DNA of 64,000 nucleotides. It comes from CAZLFQ01 sp044229535. GTDB taxonomy: Bacteria; Pseudomonadota; Alphaproteobacteria; Rickettsiales; Midichloriaceae. The stretch spans positions 1,426,001 to 1,490,000 of the forward strand of contig JBGASU010000001.1 in assembly GCA_044229535.1 (NCBI GenBank), written 5' to 3'. A program made the position numbers and the translations under genes. The notes beneath the pieces are model-generated. The model was not told where the DNA came from and made no database searches. It worked only from the letters and a program-made list of their open reading frames with translations. Shown here piece after piece: positions 43,024 through 51,725 of this stretch. Positions within the stretch are counted from its first letter, which is position 1. Every line of letters begins with the position of its first letter.

Positions 43024-44544
43024 ATGATAGAAGCTTCCAAAAAGCTCGTTTTGGATGGTTATATGGTTGCTATGCAAATTATACATGATAAAAAACTGCC
43101 TTTTAAAAAATATATAGTTTTTCAAAGTATTGCAGAGTTGTTGGAATATATAAAAGAAACTAAGGTTGATTTCCAAGTGCTGCAAAGAGGAAGTGATACT
43201 GTTTTACGGGTAGATAAGTACTCTCAATTGGTTTTAAAAAACCATAATTACAATTCTGTAATTGAAAAATTACTAGAGAATCATAATGAACAAACTCATA
43301 AACTCACTCTTGCAACTGCAGAATACCATACTTATTTAGAAATATCAGATACCAATGGAAAAGAAAAATTTACTTTTGGCGGTGCTCCCAAAAACAAAGG
43401 TAGTAAATTAGATTATCTGACTATTAGGAATGACTCTTATTACCCCAAGAAATATTATGCTGGTAATAAACCTATAGAGCCTGATAGTGTTAATCCGCAT
43501 TTTAATAAAGGTTCTGCATCAATAACTTTTCCAATTACAGCTGCACAATTTTCCAAGGTTTTGGAAATAGCAAAGAGTTTAAAAGAAGAATTTGATAAGA
43601 GTGATCATAGATTCGATATTACTGGCAACGTAGGTAATAACTGTGCAGATATAGCAAATAAAATAATCAACGATATAGGAATACATGGTAAAATAATCGA
43701 TTTTTATAAGGTTGATGAGCTAGATATGCGGGATCAAGGAACAATGTACTTGGTGTGGAGCGATCTAGGGACTGTGCAATTTATGTACTATTTACCATAT
43801 CATTTTTTTGATAATATAAGCTTTGTTGTTACTGGGAAAACTATAGATGAACAGCTAGAATATTTAGCAAGCAAGATAGGGTATTACAATTTCTTTCCTC
43901 ATACAAAATCTCCTTTGATTCCCCATGCATATAATGATAACTCTAGCGAAATTGATAAGTATCTAAGCTATATTGACGCAACAAATGCTGAGGGTGATAC
44001 AATATTACACATTGCATTGAAGTATAATAATGTGAATTTTGCTAAGGTTGTTATATCTAAAGGTATTGATATCAATATAGAGAACAATAGAGGAGAGACG
44101 GCTCTTCATATAGCTGCGAAAATGCCAGCATCAAAGGATAAATATGAAGTTTTAGAAATCTTATCTAAGTCTTCTAGGCATATAAATGATGTGGATAGTT
44201 TAAATTCTGCCACGCCATTAACAAATGCGGTTATATCAGATGATAGTTCTGCAGTTGAAATTCTGTTGAAAAACGGTGCCAATGCATCATACGTTAACGC
44301 GAACATGGATAATTTAGCTAATATAGTGGTTAATTATGGTGCTTATAAAGTTCTCAATTTAATTAATAAGTATGATCCAAGTTTGATCTACCATGATAAT
44401 TTAGAGCACCAAATTCCAATTTGCGAAGTTGCTAGACAAAAAGATCCAAGCGCCATATTAGAAAATTTTGAAGAAATGTGGTCGAGCTTTGATAAAGGAC
44501 TATGCAAAGAGCCTGCGCAATTAAGTTCTGCTCTTGAACTTTAA
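43024..44544 (+). CDS. Ankyrin-repeat protein, 506 aa
   Basis: Residues 1-300 are an unknown domain with mixed structure and no recognisable motif. Ankyrin repeats follow: GDTILHIALKYNNVNFAKVV (about 324), GETALHIAAKMP (about 358), and ATPLTNAVISDDSSAVEILL (about 398). No signal peptide or membrane helix is present. The 3' end overlaps the convergent murJ by 24 bases. An effector-like role is possible from context only. Confidence 0.85.
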   Translation: MIEASKKLVLDGYMVAMQIIHDKKLPFKKYIVFQSIAELLEYIKETKVDFQVLQRGSDTVLRVDKYSQLVLKNHNYNSVIEKLLENHNEQTHKLTLATAEYHTYLEISDTNGKEKFTFGGAPKNKGSKLDYLTIRNDSYYPKKYYAGNKPIEPDSVNPHFNKGSASITFPITAAQFSKVLEIAKSLKEEFDKSDHRFDITGNVGNNCADIANKIINDIGIHGKIIDFYKVDELDMRDQGTMYLVWSDLGTVQFMYYLPYHFFDNISFVVTGKTIDEQLEYLASKIGYYNFFPHTKSPLIPHAYNDNSSEIDKYLSYIDATNAEGDTILHIALKYNNVNFAKVVISKGIDINIENNRGETALHIAAKMPASKDKYEVLEILSKSSRHINDVDSLNSATPLTNAVISDDSSAVEILLKNGANASYVNANMDNLANIVVNYGAYKVLNLINKYDPSLIYHDNLEHQIPICEVARQKDPSAILENFEEMWSSFDKGLCKEPAQLSSALEL

Positions 44545-46050
44545 ATTGTTCATAATCCTATCTTTATCAATCACTCCAAAAAGGTAGCAGCATAGCAAAT
44601 ATGCTCCTCCTCCTATTGTTATGTCCAATAGCATTGCAATTATAATGTTTGCCTCTTTGGTAATAAATTCGACGCCGTATATAGCTAGTATCATGAGCAG
44701 TCCAGATATTATATACTTCATAGAGTTTAAGATAGTTCTGTCGATCAAAGAGAATCGCTTCGCTTTTACAGATATTTGAATTAAGCGTATGACTGTGTAC
44801 CAAGCAGAAACAACACTGCCAATAGCAATAGAGACATGTTGGAATGTAGAAAGTAAAGCTATGCTAATTATTATATTTATGCCTAGGCTTTGAGCAGCTA
44901 TTACAACTGGAGTTTTTGTGTCTCCTGCTGCAAAAAAACTAGATGTAAAGATCTTTATCAAAACATATGCTGGTAACCCAAATGAGAATGCAACCAATGC
45001 TTTTGTGGTTTGGATTGTAGCATCTGAAGTGAATTCACCGTGCTGAAAAAGCAATTCTACAATATCGTTCGCCAATATTAAGATTCCAAACATCGATGGA
45101 ATTGTGAACAGCATACAGAAGTCAATCGCGCTATTTTGATTTTTTATCAGACTTTTAGAATCTCCTTTCTCAAAATCTTTAGCGAGTATTGGTAATAAAA
45201 CTGTACCCATCGCTGTGCCAATTAATGCCAAAGGAAGTTGATATATTCTATCTGCATAATATAAATATGAAATCCCACCTACTATATAAGAGGCTAAAAT
45301 AGTTGTTATAAATACATTGATTTGGGCGACTCCAGAACCTAGAATTCCAGGCCCCACTCTTTTAAATAGCGTTTTGATTTCTGGTGTGAGCTTGGGTTTT
45401 TGAAATTTCGTTACAAGTAATTTATGTTTTTTAGCAAAATATAAAATCCATAATAGCTCTGCTATACCTGCAAAGAATACGCCCCAAGATAAAGCATGTG
45501 CTTTTGTTTCGGTCATATTTACAAAAGCTACTGAGATTATCATGACAACGTTTAATAGTATTGGAGCTGATGCAAATGCTGCATATTTCCCAATGCTATT
45601 TAACATTCCACCGTAGAACGCCAAAAATGACATGAACATAATATACGGAAATGTAATTCTGCCTAAGCTTACTGCTAGGTCAAATATCTCTTTGTTATCA
45701 GAATAGCCAGGAGCGGTGATTAAAACTATCGTTGGCATGAAATACATCATTAGTGCACAGAAAATTGAAAGAATAATTAATAACCATATTTGTACTTGTG
45801 CTGCGAATTTTTTGGCTTCAGTTGGGGAGCTATTTGATTTCGCTGAGTAAAGAGGTACGAATGCAGCGCTGAAAGCACCTTCGCCAAATAATGTTCTAAA
45901 CAAATTAGGTATTCTAAATGCAATTATAAATGCGTCATTCAGTGCCCCAGCTCCCAAGGCAAAAGCAATGAATGCGTCTCTGATATAACCAAATATACGC
46001 GATACAAGAGTCAACCCGCCAACGGTCATAGAATGTTTTATTAGTGCCAT
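44521..46050 (-). CDS. murJ: Lipid II flippase MurJ
   Basis: The 509-residue protein has about 14 transmembrane helices and the MurJ/MviN signature near the N-terminus: LVSRIFGYIRDAFIAFALGA, NDAFIIAFRIPNLFRTLFGE and GAFSAAFVPLYS. It moves lipid II across the inner membrane for peptidoglycan synthesis. A cell wall is therefore made, consistent with mltA, glmS and tolQRA. The 3' end overlaps the ankyrin gene. Confidence 0.95.
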   Translation of the reverse strand: MALIKHSMTVGGLTLVSRIFGYIRDAFIAFALGAGALNDAFIIAFRIPNLFRTLFGEGAFSAAFVPLYSAKSNSSPTEAKKFAAQVQIWLLIILSIFCALMMYFMPTIVLITAPGYSDNKEIFDLAVSLGRITFPYIMFMSFLAFYGGMLNSIGKYAAFASAPILLNVVMIISVAFVNMTETKAHALSWGVFFAGIAELLWILYFAKKHKLLVTKFQKPKLTPEIKTLFKRVGPGILGSGVAQINVFITTILASYIVGGISYLYYADRIYQLPLALIGTAMGTVLLPILAKDFEKGDSKSLIKNQNSAIDFCMLFTIPSMFGILILANDIVELLFQHGEFTSDATIQTTKALVAFSFGLPAYVLIKIFTSSFFAAGDTKTPVVIAAQSLGINIIISIALLSTFQHVSIAIGSVVSAWYTVIRLIQISVKAKRFSLIDRTILNSMKYIISGLLMILAIYGVEFITKEANIIIAMLLDITIGGGAYLLCCYLFGVIDKDRIMNNLKFKSRT

Positions 46051-46210
46051 ATATTCAATGAAATATATAATTGTACATTGTGAAGATTTTATAGCTGAAA
46101 AATTTTTGGGGCAATCTATTTGTAGGTTAGTCTAATTTAGCTCTTTTTATGGGTCTATTATAACTATAATTCTTTTTTATCGCCGATATTTTGTTTGTTT
46201 TCTATTAATA

Positions 46211-46243
46211 TTTACCAATTGTTAATTGTTTCTTCTGTATAAT
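46211..46243 (+). promoter_or_regulatory. CtrA-like box with consensus -10 before the 298-aa gene
   Basis: TTTA (46211-46214), seven bases, TTAA (46222-46225), twelve bases, TATAAT (46238-46243). The 15-base box agrees with that at 5809-5823 in 13 positions. The first half-site is TTTA instead of TTAA, so binding strength is uncertain. The -10 is perfect and the box would cover the -35 region. Confidence 0.5.
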
Positions 46244-46302
46244 GCTGTTATGGGTGTCGAGACGCGTTTTTGTTATCGATGAACTAAAGTAATGGGGGAG
46301 AT

Positions 46303-47199
46303 ATGCCAATTTTATCAAGTCAGCAAACTTCTGAACAAAAGAAAGAGAGAGAAGTTGTTCTGAGTGCTAAGCAAACAAAAGAGCAAAACACTGTTAATAC
46401 TGCAAACAAAGCGATAGCTGCAGATCAGGCTTCTAAAATCCATCTCCAAAAAGATATGGCTAGCATAACTATGGAAGAAATAGATAAAAAGATCGAGGTA
46501 ATGCTACAAAAAATTTTAGATGGGAAAGCAGAGATGCAAGAATTAGGCGAAATAGTTAAAGCTTTTCCTAATGATTTAGTTGAGGAAAGGATTGAAATTG
46601 CTTTAAAAAAGTCTTCTGCAAAAATGGCTTCAGATGTGTCTGAGAAAATTCTTAGTGCTATGAATTTAAATAGTTTTAAAGGTTCAGCAAAAGATTTTTA
46701 TGAGCATATAAATAATAAAATTTCTAAAGCGGCTCATGATGAAATTATTCAGATGATGCATCAATATGGAAAAATTGGCGCTCCTAATATTAGCGACACT
46801 AATGCTGAGTTAGTTATTCTTAAGTTGGTGATGAAAATTGACATAGCGAATGAAAGAGACTTAGAGGCAATAAAGGATTTAGTTGAAAAAGAATCTATAA
46901 AATCATTTTATAAATCTGCGTTTAATGTAGAAGATGGTTATATATTCAGCTCTGGTCCAAGTTATGTGAGTAAAGGTGACTTGTTAAAATTTATGGTAAA
47001 TGAGATAAAATCACTTCCTGTGGCAGACCAAAAAAAGGAAATCGAAAAGTTCGAAAGTTTTATAGCCATGAAAGTTGCGGAAGACGTTGCCAAGTATCAT
47101 AATGGTGATTTAAAAGGAGTGGCCGAGGTTGCTGTAGCACATTTAAATGATATTGACTCGTTTTTAGTAGATAACCCTAATGTAAATATTCATAGCTAA
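46303..47199 (+). CDS. Helical hypothetical protein, 298 aa
   Basis: I do not recognise this protein. It is mainly helical, charged and soluble: a Gln/Lys/Ala-rich N-terminus (1-45) precedes a helical body (EEIDKKIEVMLQKILDGKAE, about 56-75). No signal peptide, membrane helix or catalytic motif is visible. A good ribosome binding site (GGGGGAG) precedes ATG 46303. It shares its promoter geometry with the 814-aa gene at 5873 and there is a possible faint sequence relation. It stands alone between murJ (divergent) and gcvPB. Confidence 0.8.
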   Translation: MPILSSQQTSEQKKEREVVLSAKQTKEQNTVNTANKAIAADQASKIHLQKDMASITMEEIDKKIEVMLQKILDGKAEMQELGEIVKAFPNDLVEERIEIALKKSSAKMASDVSEKILSAMNLNSFKGSAKDFYEHINNKISKAAHDEIIQMMHQYGKIGAPNISDTNAELVILKLVMKIDIANERDLEAIKDLVEKESIKSFYKSAFNVEDGYIFSSGPSYVSKGDLLKFMVNEIKSLPVADQKKEIEKFESFIAMKVAEDVAKYHNGDLKGVAEVAVAHLNDIDSFLVDNPNVNIHS

Positions 47200-47336
47200 A
47201 CTTTTTAAGTTATAGCATATGGTATGGAATATATCTGACGGTTAATAGCTGATATCATTACCTGTTAATTGCAAAACACGTTTGCAGAATATGTTTTAAA
47301 ATGCTAATTATTTTATATCTAAAATAATGAAAAATT

Positions 47337-48839
47337 ATGACTCACTCACAAGCACTTAGCACGCATTATAAATCTGAAGAAAACTTTGATACATTCTCTG
47401 GCAACAAAGGGTTGCAGATTGAAGAACCTTTGATTTTTGAGTTGGATACAAAAGGTCTTACAGGTACTGATTGGCCAGATATAAATGTTGAATCGAGAAC
47501 AGGGATGGATGTTCGTAAATACATAGGTCTGCCAGGTCTTTCAGAATCGCAAGTAGTAAGGCATTATACAAGACTGAGTCAAAAAAATTACAGCATCGAC
47601 ACAGGGATCTATCCTTTGGGTTCTTGCACAATGAAGCATAATCCTAGGCTTAATGAAAAAGTTGCGAGAATGTTTGGAGATATTCACCCAATGCAACCAA
47701 TTCAGACTATCCAAGGTGCTCTGGAAGTTATATATAGGTTATCGGAATGGTTGAAAAAGCTAACAGGAATGGAAGCTGTTGCTATGTCGCCTGCTGCTGG
47801 TGCACAAGGTGAGATGTGTGGCATAATGGCTATAAAAGCTGCGCTAGAAGCGAAGGGAGAAAATAGGCATATAATATTGGTTCCTGATTCCGCACATGGA
47901 ACTAACCCAGCTACGGCTGCAGCATGTGGGTTTTCAGTACAGGAAATTAAGAGCACTAAAGATGGTAGAGTAGATTTGGAATCACTCAAATCTTTGCTGT
48001 CAAAAGATGTTGCTGGAATTATGTTAACTAATCCAAATACATGTGGTTTATTTGAAAGAGATGTAGTGGAGATCGCAAAGCTTGTTCATGATGTTGGAGC
48101 ATATTTTTACTGCGATGGTGCAAATTTTAATGCTATTGTTGGTAAGGTTAGACCAGCTGATTTAGGCATAGACTGTATGCATATAAATCTTCATAAAACA
48201 TTTTCTACCCCTCACGGTGGTGGTGGTCCAGGTAGTGGCCCAGTTGTTTTTGCAAAATCTTTAGCGCCATACATCCCAGTGCCTTATGTAGTTTTGGAAA
48301 ATGAGAAGTATTCATTAGTGGAGCAAATGAACAATAATTCTATGGGGCGACTCAAAGGATTCCACGGGCAAATGGGTATGTTTACTAGAGCTTTATCGTA
48401 TATGACCAGTTATGGTGCAGATGGCTTAAGACAAGTTGCTGAGGATGCTGTTTTGAATGCCAACTACGTTTTAGCAAAATTGAAAAGTCACTTCAATTTG
48501 CCATTTCCAGCGCCATGTATGCATGAAGTTTTATTTGATGATTCTAAGATGAAAAAATTAGGGCTTTCAACATTGGATTTGGCGAAAGCGTTGATTGATG
48601 AGGGTATGCATCCTATGACGATGTATTTTCCTCTAGTGGTGTCTGGGGCTATGTTAATTGAGCCAACAGAAACTGAAAGTTTAGCGAGTATAGATCAATT
48701 TGTAAATTCTATGATCAAGCTAATGGATGCAGCTGCGTCAGGCGATAATGAGCGCTTTACATCTGCGCCAACTCATGCTCCAATCAAAAGGCTGAATGAA
48801 ACACAAGCAGCTAGGACGCCAATTTTGAGGTACGATTGA
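47337..48839 (+). CDS. gcvPB: Glycine dehydrogenase (decarboxylating) subunit 2
   Basis: The 500-residue protein is the C-terminal half-subunit of the split P-protein. It has YPLGSCTMKHNPRLNE, MSPAAGAQGEMCGIMAI, the aspartate region YFYCDGANFNAIVG and the PLP lysine in INLHKTFSTPHGGGGPG. It decarboxylates glycine together with GcvPA and the H-protein. gcvPA, gcvH and gcvT are absent from the window. The start of the U-box gene overlaps its stop codon. Confidence 0.95.
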   Translation: MTHSQALSTHYKSEENFDTFSGNKGLQIEEPLIFELDTKGLTGTDWPDINVESRTGMDVRKYIGLPGLSESQVVRHYTRLSQKNYSIDTGIYPLGSCTMKHNPRLNEKVARMFGDIHPMQPIQTIQGALEVIYRLSEWLKKLTGMEAVAMSPAAGAQGEMCGIMAIKAALEAKGENRHIILVPDSAHGTNPATAAACGFSVQEIKSTKDGRVDLESLKSLLSKDVAGIMLTNPNTCGLFERDVVEIAKLVHDVGAYFYCDGANFNAIVGKVRPADLGIDCMHINLHKTFSTPHGGGGPGSGPVVFAKSLAPYIPVPYVVLENEKYSLVEQMNNNSMGRLKGFHGQMGMFTRALSYMTSYGADGLRQVAEDAVLNANYVLAKLKSHFNLPFPAPCMHEVLFDDSKMKKLGLSTLDLAKALIDEGMHPMTMYFPLVVSGAMLIEPTETESLASIDQFVNSMIKLMDAAASGDNERFTSAPTHAPIKRLNETQAARTPILRYD

Positions 48840-49600
48840 TTAATGAGCTTTCTTCATCTCAGGGATCTTTAAGGGAATCACAAAGATTTCAAGATCCAAT
48901 CCAATTTGAGGAGTTTACTATTCCAGTTGTTGCTCCTGACGGTTGGACTTACAATTTAAGCACAATAGTAGAATGGTTAAAAAAAGGAGGGGGTTTCTTA
49001 CCTCAAACTAGGCAGCCTATTCTAGATGAGGTGGTGCTTTACCCAAATTTTTCTTTAGCTCAAGATATGATGGAGAGCGGCCTTTTAAAAGTGATGCCGT
49101 TTGAACCAGGGCAGGCTTGGAGCTTCAAAGTAAACATGTCTAATCAGAAGGCGCAAACTGATTTTAAACAGGCGAAATTAGGATGTAGAATATATTCTAT
49201 TGTAGATGCGGCATTGAATGCGTTTTGTATCTATCTTGCTTATAATAATAGGGATAATTTAGATGAAGTTATATCTAACATTGCTTTAGTTAGCAGTTGT
49301 TCGAATTTTGTTGCAAATATGTATTCGTTTAATCGATTAAACGATTTCTGTAGCCCGTACTCATTTAGAAATACATTAGCTATCAATATCGGTCTTAATT
49401 TTATAACTTCAATAGCCAATGTTGCGTTCGTTGCCTATCTGGCTTCTACAAATGAGGTTGGGATATCCAGTTTTGTATTTTTATCTCCTATACCAAAAAT
49501 TTTAGTATTTGCTTCGCATCTGTTATCTGAGATTCAGAAGTACTCGTTCTTTGAACCAGCTAAACAGAATCAAAGCTTGAAATTAATAGAGATTGTTTAG
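48836..49600 (+). CDS. U-box domain membrane protein (putative ubiquitin-ligase-like effector)
   Basis: Residues about 18-82 read as a U-box, the RING-like E2-binding domain of eukaryotic ubiquitin ligases: P30-V31, G36, T38-Y39, I44, W47-L48, P56-x-T58-x-Q60-P61 and P70-N71 all match the U-box pattern. The rest (about 110-250) has three to four hydrophobic helices. No ATG is in frame before the domain; the TTG at 48836 overlaps the gcvPB stop and has TGAGG seven bases upstream, so it is probably the start. U-box proteins in bacteria are known effectors, such as Legionella LubX. Function here and delivery are inferred. Confidence 0.75.
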   Translation: MINELSSSQGSLRESQRFQDPIQFEEFTIPVVAPDGWTYNLSTIVEWLKKGGGFLPQTRQPILDEVVLYPNFSLAQDMMESGLLKVMPFEPGQAWSFKVNMSNQKAQTDFKQAKLGCRIYSIVDAALNAFCIYLAYNNRDNLDEVISNIALVSSCSNFVANMYSFNRLNDFCSPYSFRNTLAINIGLNFITSIANVAFVAYLASTNEVGISSFVFLSPIPKILVFASHLLSEIQKYSFFEPAKQNQSLKLIEIV

Positions 49601-49603
49601 CAG

Positions 49604-50836
49604 TTATTTCTCTCTTGCGTAAAGTAACCCAACCATAAACCATAGCGGTGCTGTAGGCCAAGCTATAAACAAACTACTGCTTGCGGCAATGGGCACTAGT
49701 TTTAATGCTATGTTGAGGGCTGCTCCTACTTTAATGGGGTTGTTTCTTATAGCTTGAAAATGTAAAGCTACGTATTTAATCCAGCAAATAATAATCCATA
49801 GAAATAATGAGATACCAATAATTCCTGTCTCTGCTAATATTTCCAAGAAAATATTATGCGGATGCGTGGTGCATAAGTAGTTTTTATTCAGATGGGGTTT
49901 TTTAGGATCAAGCCATTTCGGCTCAAAATTATCTGATAAACATGAAGATTGAAAATGCCTTAAGCCTATTCCAAAAACAGGGTTTTGTTTAAATAGCTCA
50001 AATGCGTTGCTATAAATTAATCCATAAGAAGTGTTTGGAAGTGTTTTTATTTCATTGAATGTGCTGTTGATTTGACGACTTATGGTTGCAGAGTTATTTG
50101 TAGTAAATCCAGTAAATATAACGATGCCTAATATCGCGCAATATACAAGATATGATCTATATTTTTTATGCAGGATAAAGAGGGTAACCACTCCAAGAAT
50201 AAAAATTAAAAATGCGGTTCGTTCTCCTGAGAGAAAAATCCCAGTACCAGAGATTATTATTAAGAATAATGCAAATTTGATATTCTTACTTAATAAGTAG
50301 GAAAGTGCAGGAAATAAGAGCATGGCGATTGAAATCCCTATAGACATTTTTCCCGTGTAGTTTGTAAGTCGTAGATAACCATTTAAGTTATGAGGTTGGT
50401 TGCCGAAAAAATCATGTCCAATGAAGTATTGAGTTATGGCGCTGAGGCTGAATAGTAAGATGCTAGCTAGCGTGCAATGTATAACTAATTTTGAATTTTT
50501 TGGAATTAGCCAAAAAGAAATAGCGCAGGCAAACATAATGTACCTTATAAAAGGCGCGCCTCTTGCAAGCGATACAATTGGATCGCTTGCCCATAAGCTT
50601 CTTATGCACAAATAAACCCAGAATATTAAAGCAGCTTTGACCCATTCATTATGAAGCCAGTTGAAATCTTTTTTCACAAGGCTGGTTATTAAAAATAAAA
50701 TACCTATTGAACAGATGGTTACTTCTACAACCCCATTGCCTAGAAATAAGGAAAACGGGAAAAAGCATAGAAGAACTAACGCTATGTTTCTTATGGTTAT
50801 TTTGCTCAAGTTAGTTTGGGTCATATTCGTAATCAT
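49604..50836 (-). CDS. O-antigen ligase-like (Wzy/WaaL family) protein
   Basis: The 410-residue protein has about ten to twelve transmembrane helices and the periplasmic motif of the O-antigen ligase family: NPVFGIGLRHFQSSC, followed by THPHNIFLEILAETGIIGIS. It would join or polymerise glycan on lipid A core. With the lpx operon and the GT4 enzyme it argues for a surface glycolipid. Ligase versus polymerase cannot be told from sequence. Convergent with the U-box gene, 3 bases apart. Confidence 0.85.
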   Translation of the reverse strand: MITNMTQTNLSKITIRNIALVLLCFFPFSLFLGNGVVEVTICSIGILFLITSLVKKDFNWLHNEWVKAALIFWVYLCIRSLWASDPIVSLARGAPFIRYIMFACAISFWLIPKNSKLVIHCTLASILLFSLSAITQYFIGHDFFGNQPHNLNGYLRLTNYTGKMSIGISIAMLLFPALSYLLSKNIKFALFLIIISGTGIFLSGERTAFLIFILGVVTLFILHKKYRSYLVYCAILGIVIFTGFTTNNSATISRQINSTFNEIKTLPNTSYGLIYSNAFELFKQNPVFGIGLRHFQSSCLSDNFEPKWLDPKKPHLNKNYLCTTHPHNIFLEILAETGIIGISLFLWIIICWIKYVALHFQAIRNNPIKVGAALNIALKLVPIAASSSLFIAWPTAPLWFMVGLLYAREK

Positions 50837-50942
50837 AATTTATGTGAAGATTACATAGTATCTAGTAAAACCGCAACAATTTGATTGCCGAATGCTGTTT
50901 TTAGATGTATTTCTATAGTGTCTATGCAGTTTTGGAGGATTT

Positions 50943-51119
50943 ATGGCAAGTAGTATGTGGGAATTATTGCTAATTTTACTTATTGTTTTCGTTCTTTTTG
51001 GCGCAGGTAAATTACCTAAGGTTATGGGCGATATGGGCAAGGGTATCCGTTCTCTAAGAGATGGTCTGAAAGACGAGGAGAAAAAAACTGATACTGACCA
51101 AAAATCTAGTGATCTCTAA
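50943..51119 (+). CDS. tatA: Sec-independent translocase TatA
   Basis: This 58-residue protein has the TatA pattern: short N-terminus, transmembrane helix (about 6-20), the FGAGKLPKV hinge with FG at 19-20, an amphipathic helix GDMGKGIRSLRDGLK and an acidic/basic tail. Length is at the short end for TatA. Together with TatBC elsewhere it moves folded proteins across the inner membrane. It starts 106 bases from the divergent ligase gene and its end overlaps the next leftward gene by 14 bases. Confidence 0.93.
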   Translation: MASSMWELLLILLIVFVLFGAGKLPKVMGDMGKGIRSLRDGLKDEEKKTDTDQKSSDL

Positions 51120-51573
51120 AAATCTTTTCGGATATTTCTTCTAAAAAGGTCATTCCTAATTTAAATTCATTGAACTCTTTAGCTGAACGTGGGGCGCGCG
51201 GGTTTGTTATGAAACTCGGGTATATGTTGTAGATACAGATGTCTGAAACGACTTTTATTGAGTTGTTCAATTTTAGATGGTTTGTAATTTCTCTATAAGC
51301 TTCTTGTTGATTTGCAATCCATTTTGGATCTTTTGGATTGGAGCTGGGTTCATATTTGATAGGGAAATTTGATGAGATATTAGGTAGTCCATGCTTTATG
51401 GTATGTAGCCAGCGTAGCTTAAGTCCGTATTGGTGTTGTATTAGGGGGATTAGATTTTTCTCCAAGCATATATCCAATGCCTCTTGGTGTGTAGCCTTGA
51501 TTTTGAAGTGTAAGTCAGAATTTTGTTTGTCGTAATTTTTGATGTATTTGAAGTTTTTCTTTAGATTGCGCAT
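51106..51573 (-). CDS. Hypothetical protein, 155 aa
   Basis: I do not recognise this protein. It is basic, without a signal peptide or membrane helix. IKATHQEALDICLEKNLIPL and FITNPRAPRSAKEFNEFKLG are the most structured-looking parts. A plausible -10 (TATAAT) lies about 40 bases upstream on the minus strand. The 3' end overlaps tatA by 14 bases in convergent orientation. Confidence 0.65.
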   Translation of the reverse strand: MRNLKKNFKYIKNYDKQNSDLHFKIKATHQEALDICLEKNLIPLIQHQYGLKLRWLHTIKHGLPNISSNFPIKYEPSSNPKDPKWIANQQEAYREITNHLKLNNSIKVVSDICIYNIYPSFITNPRAPRSAKEFNEFKLGMTFLEEISEKIFRDH

Positions 51574-51725
51574 TTTTAATGTAATTTTATTGTAAAGAGG
51601 GTGCTATTATACATGGAATGAGCTGTGTGCGGAAGTCCTTATGTTGCAGTGTGTCATAAAAAGTTTGAAAAATGCATTGAATAAGTAAAAAATATGCTAT
51701 AATTCAAGTAGATATGAAAAAATAG

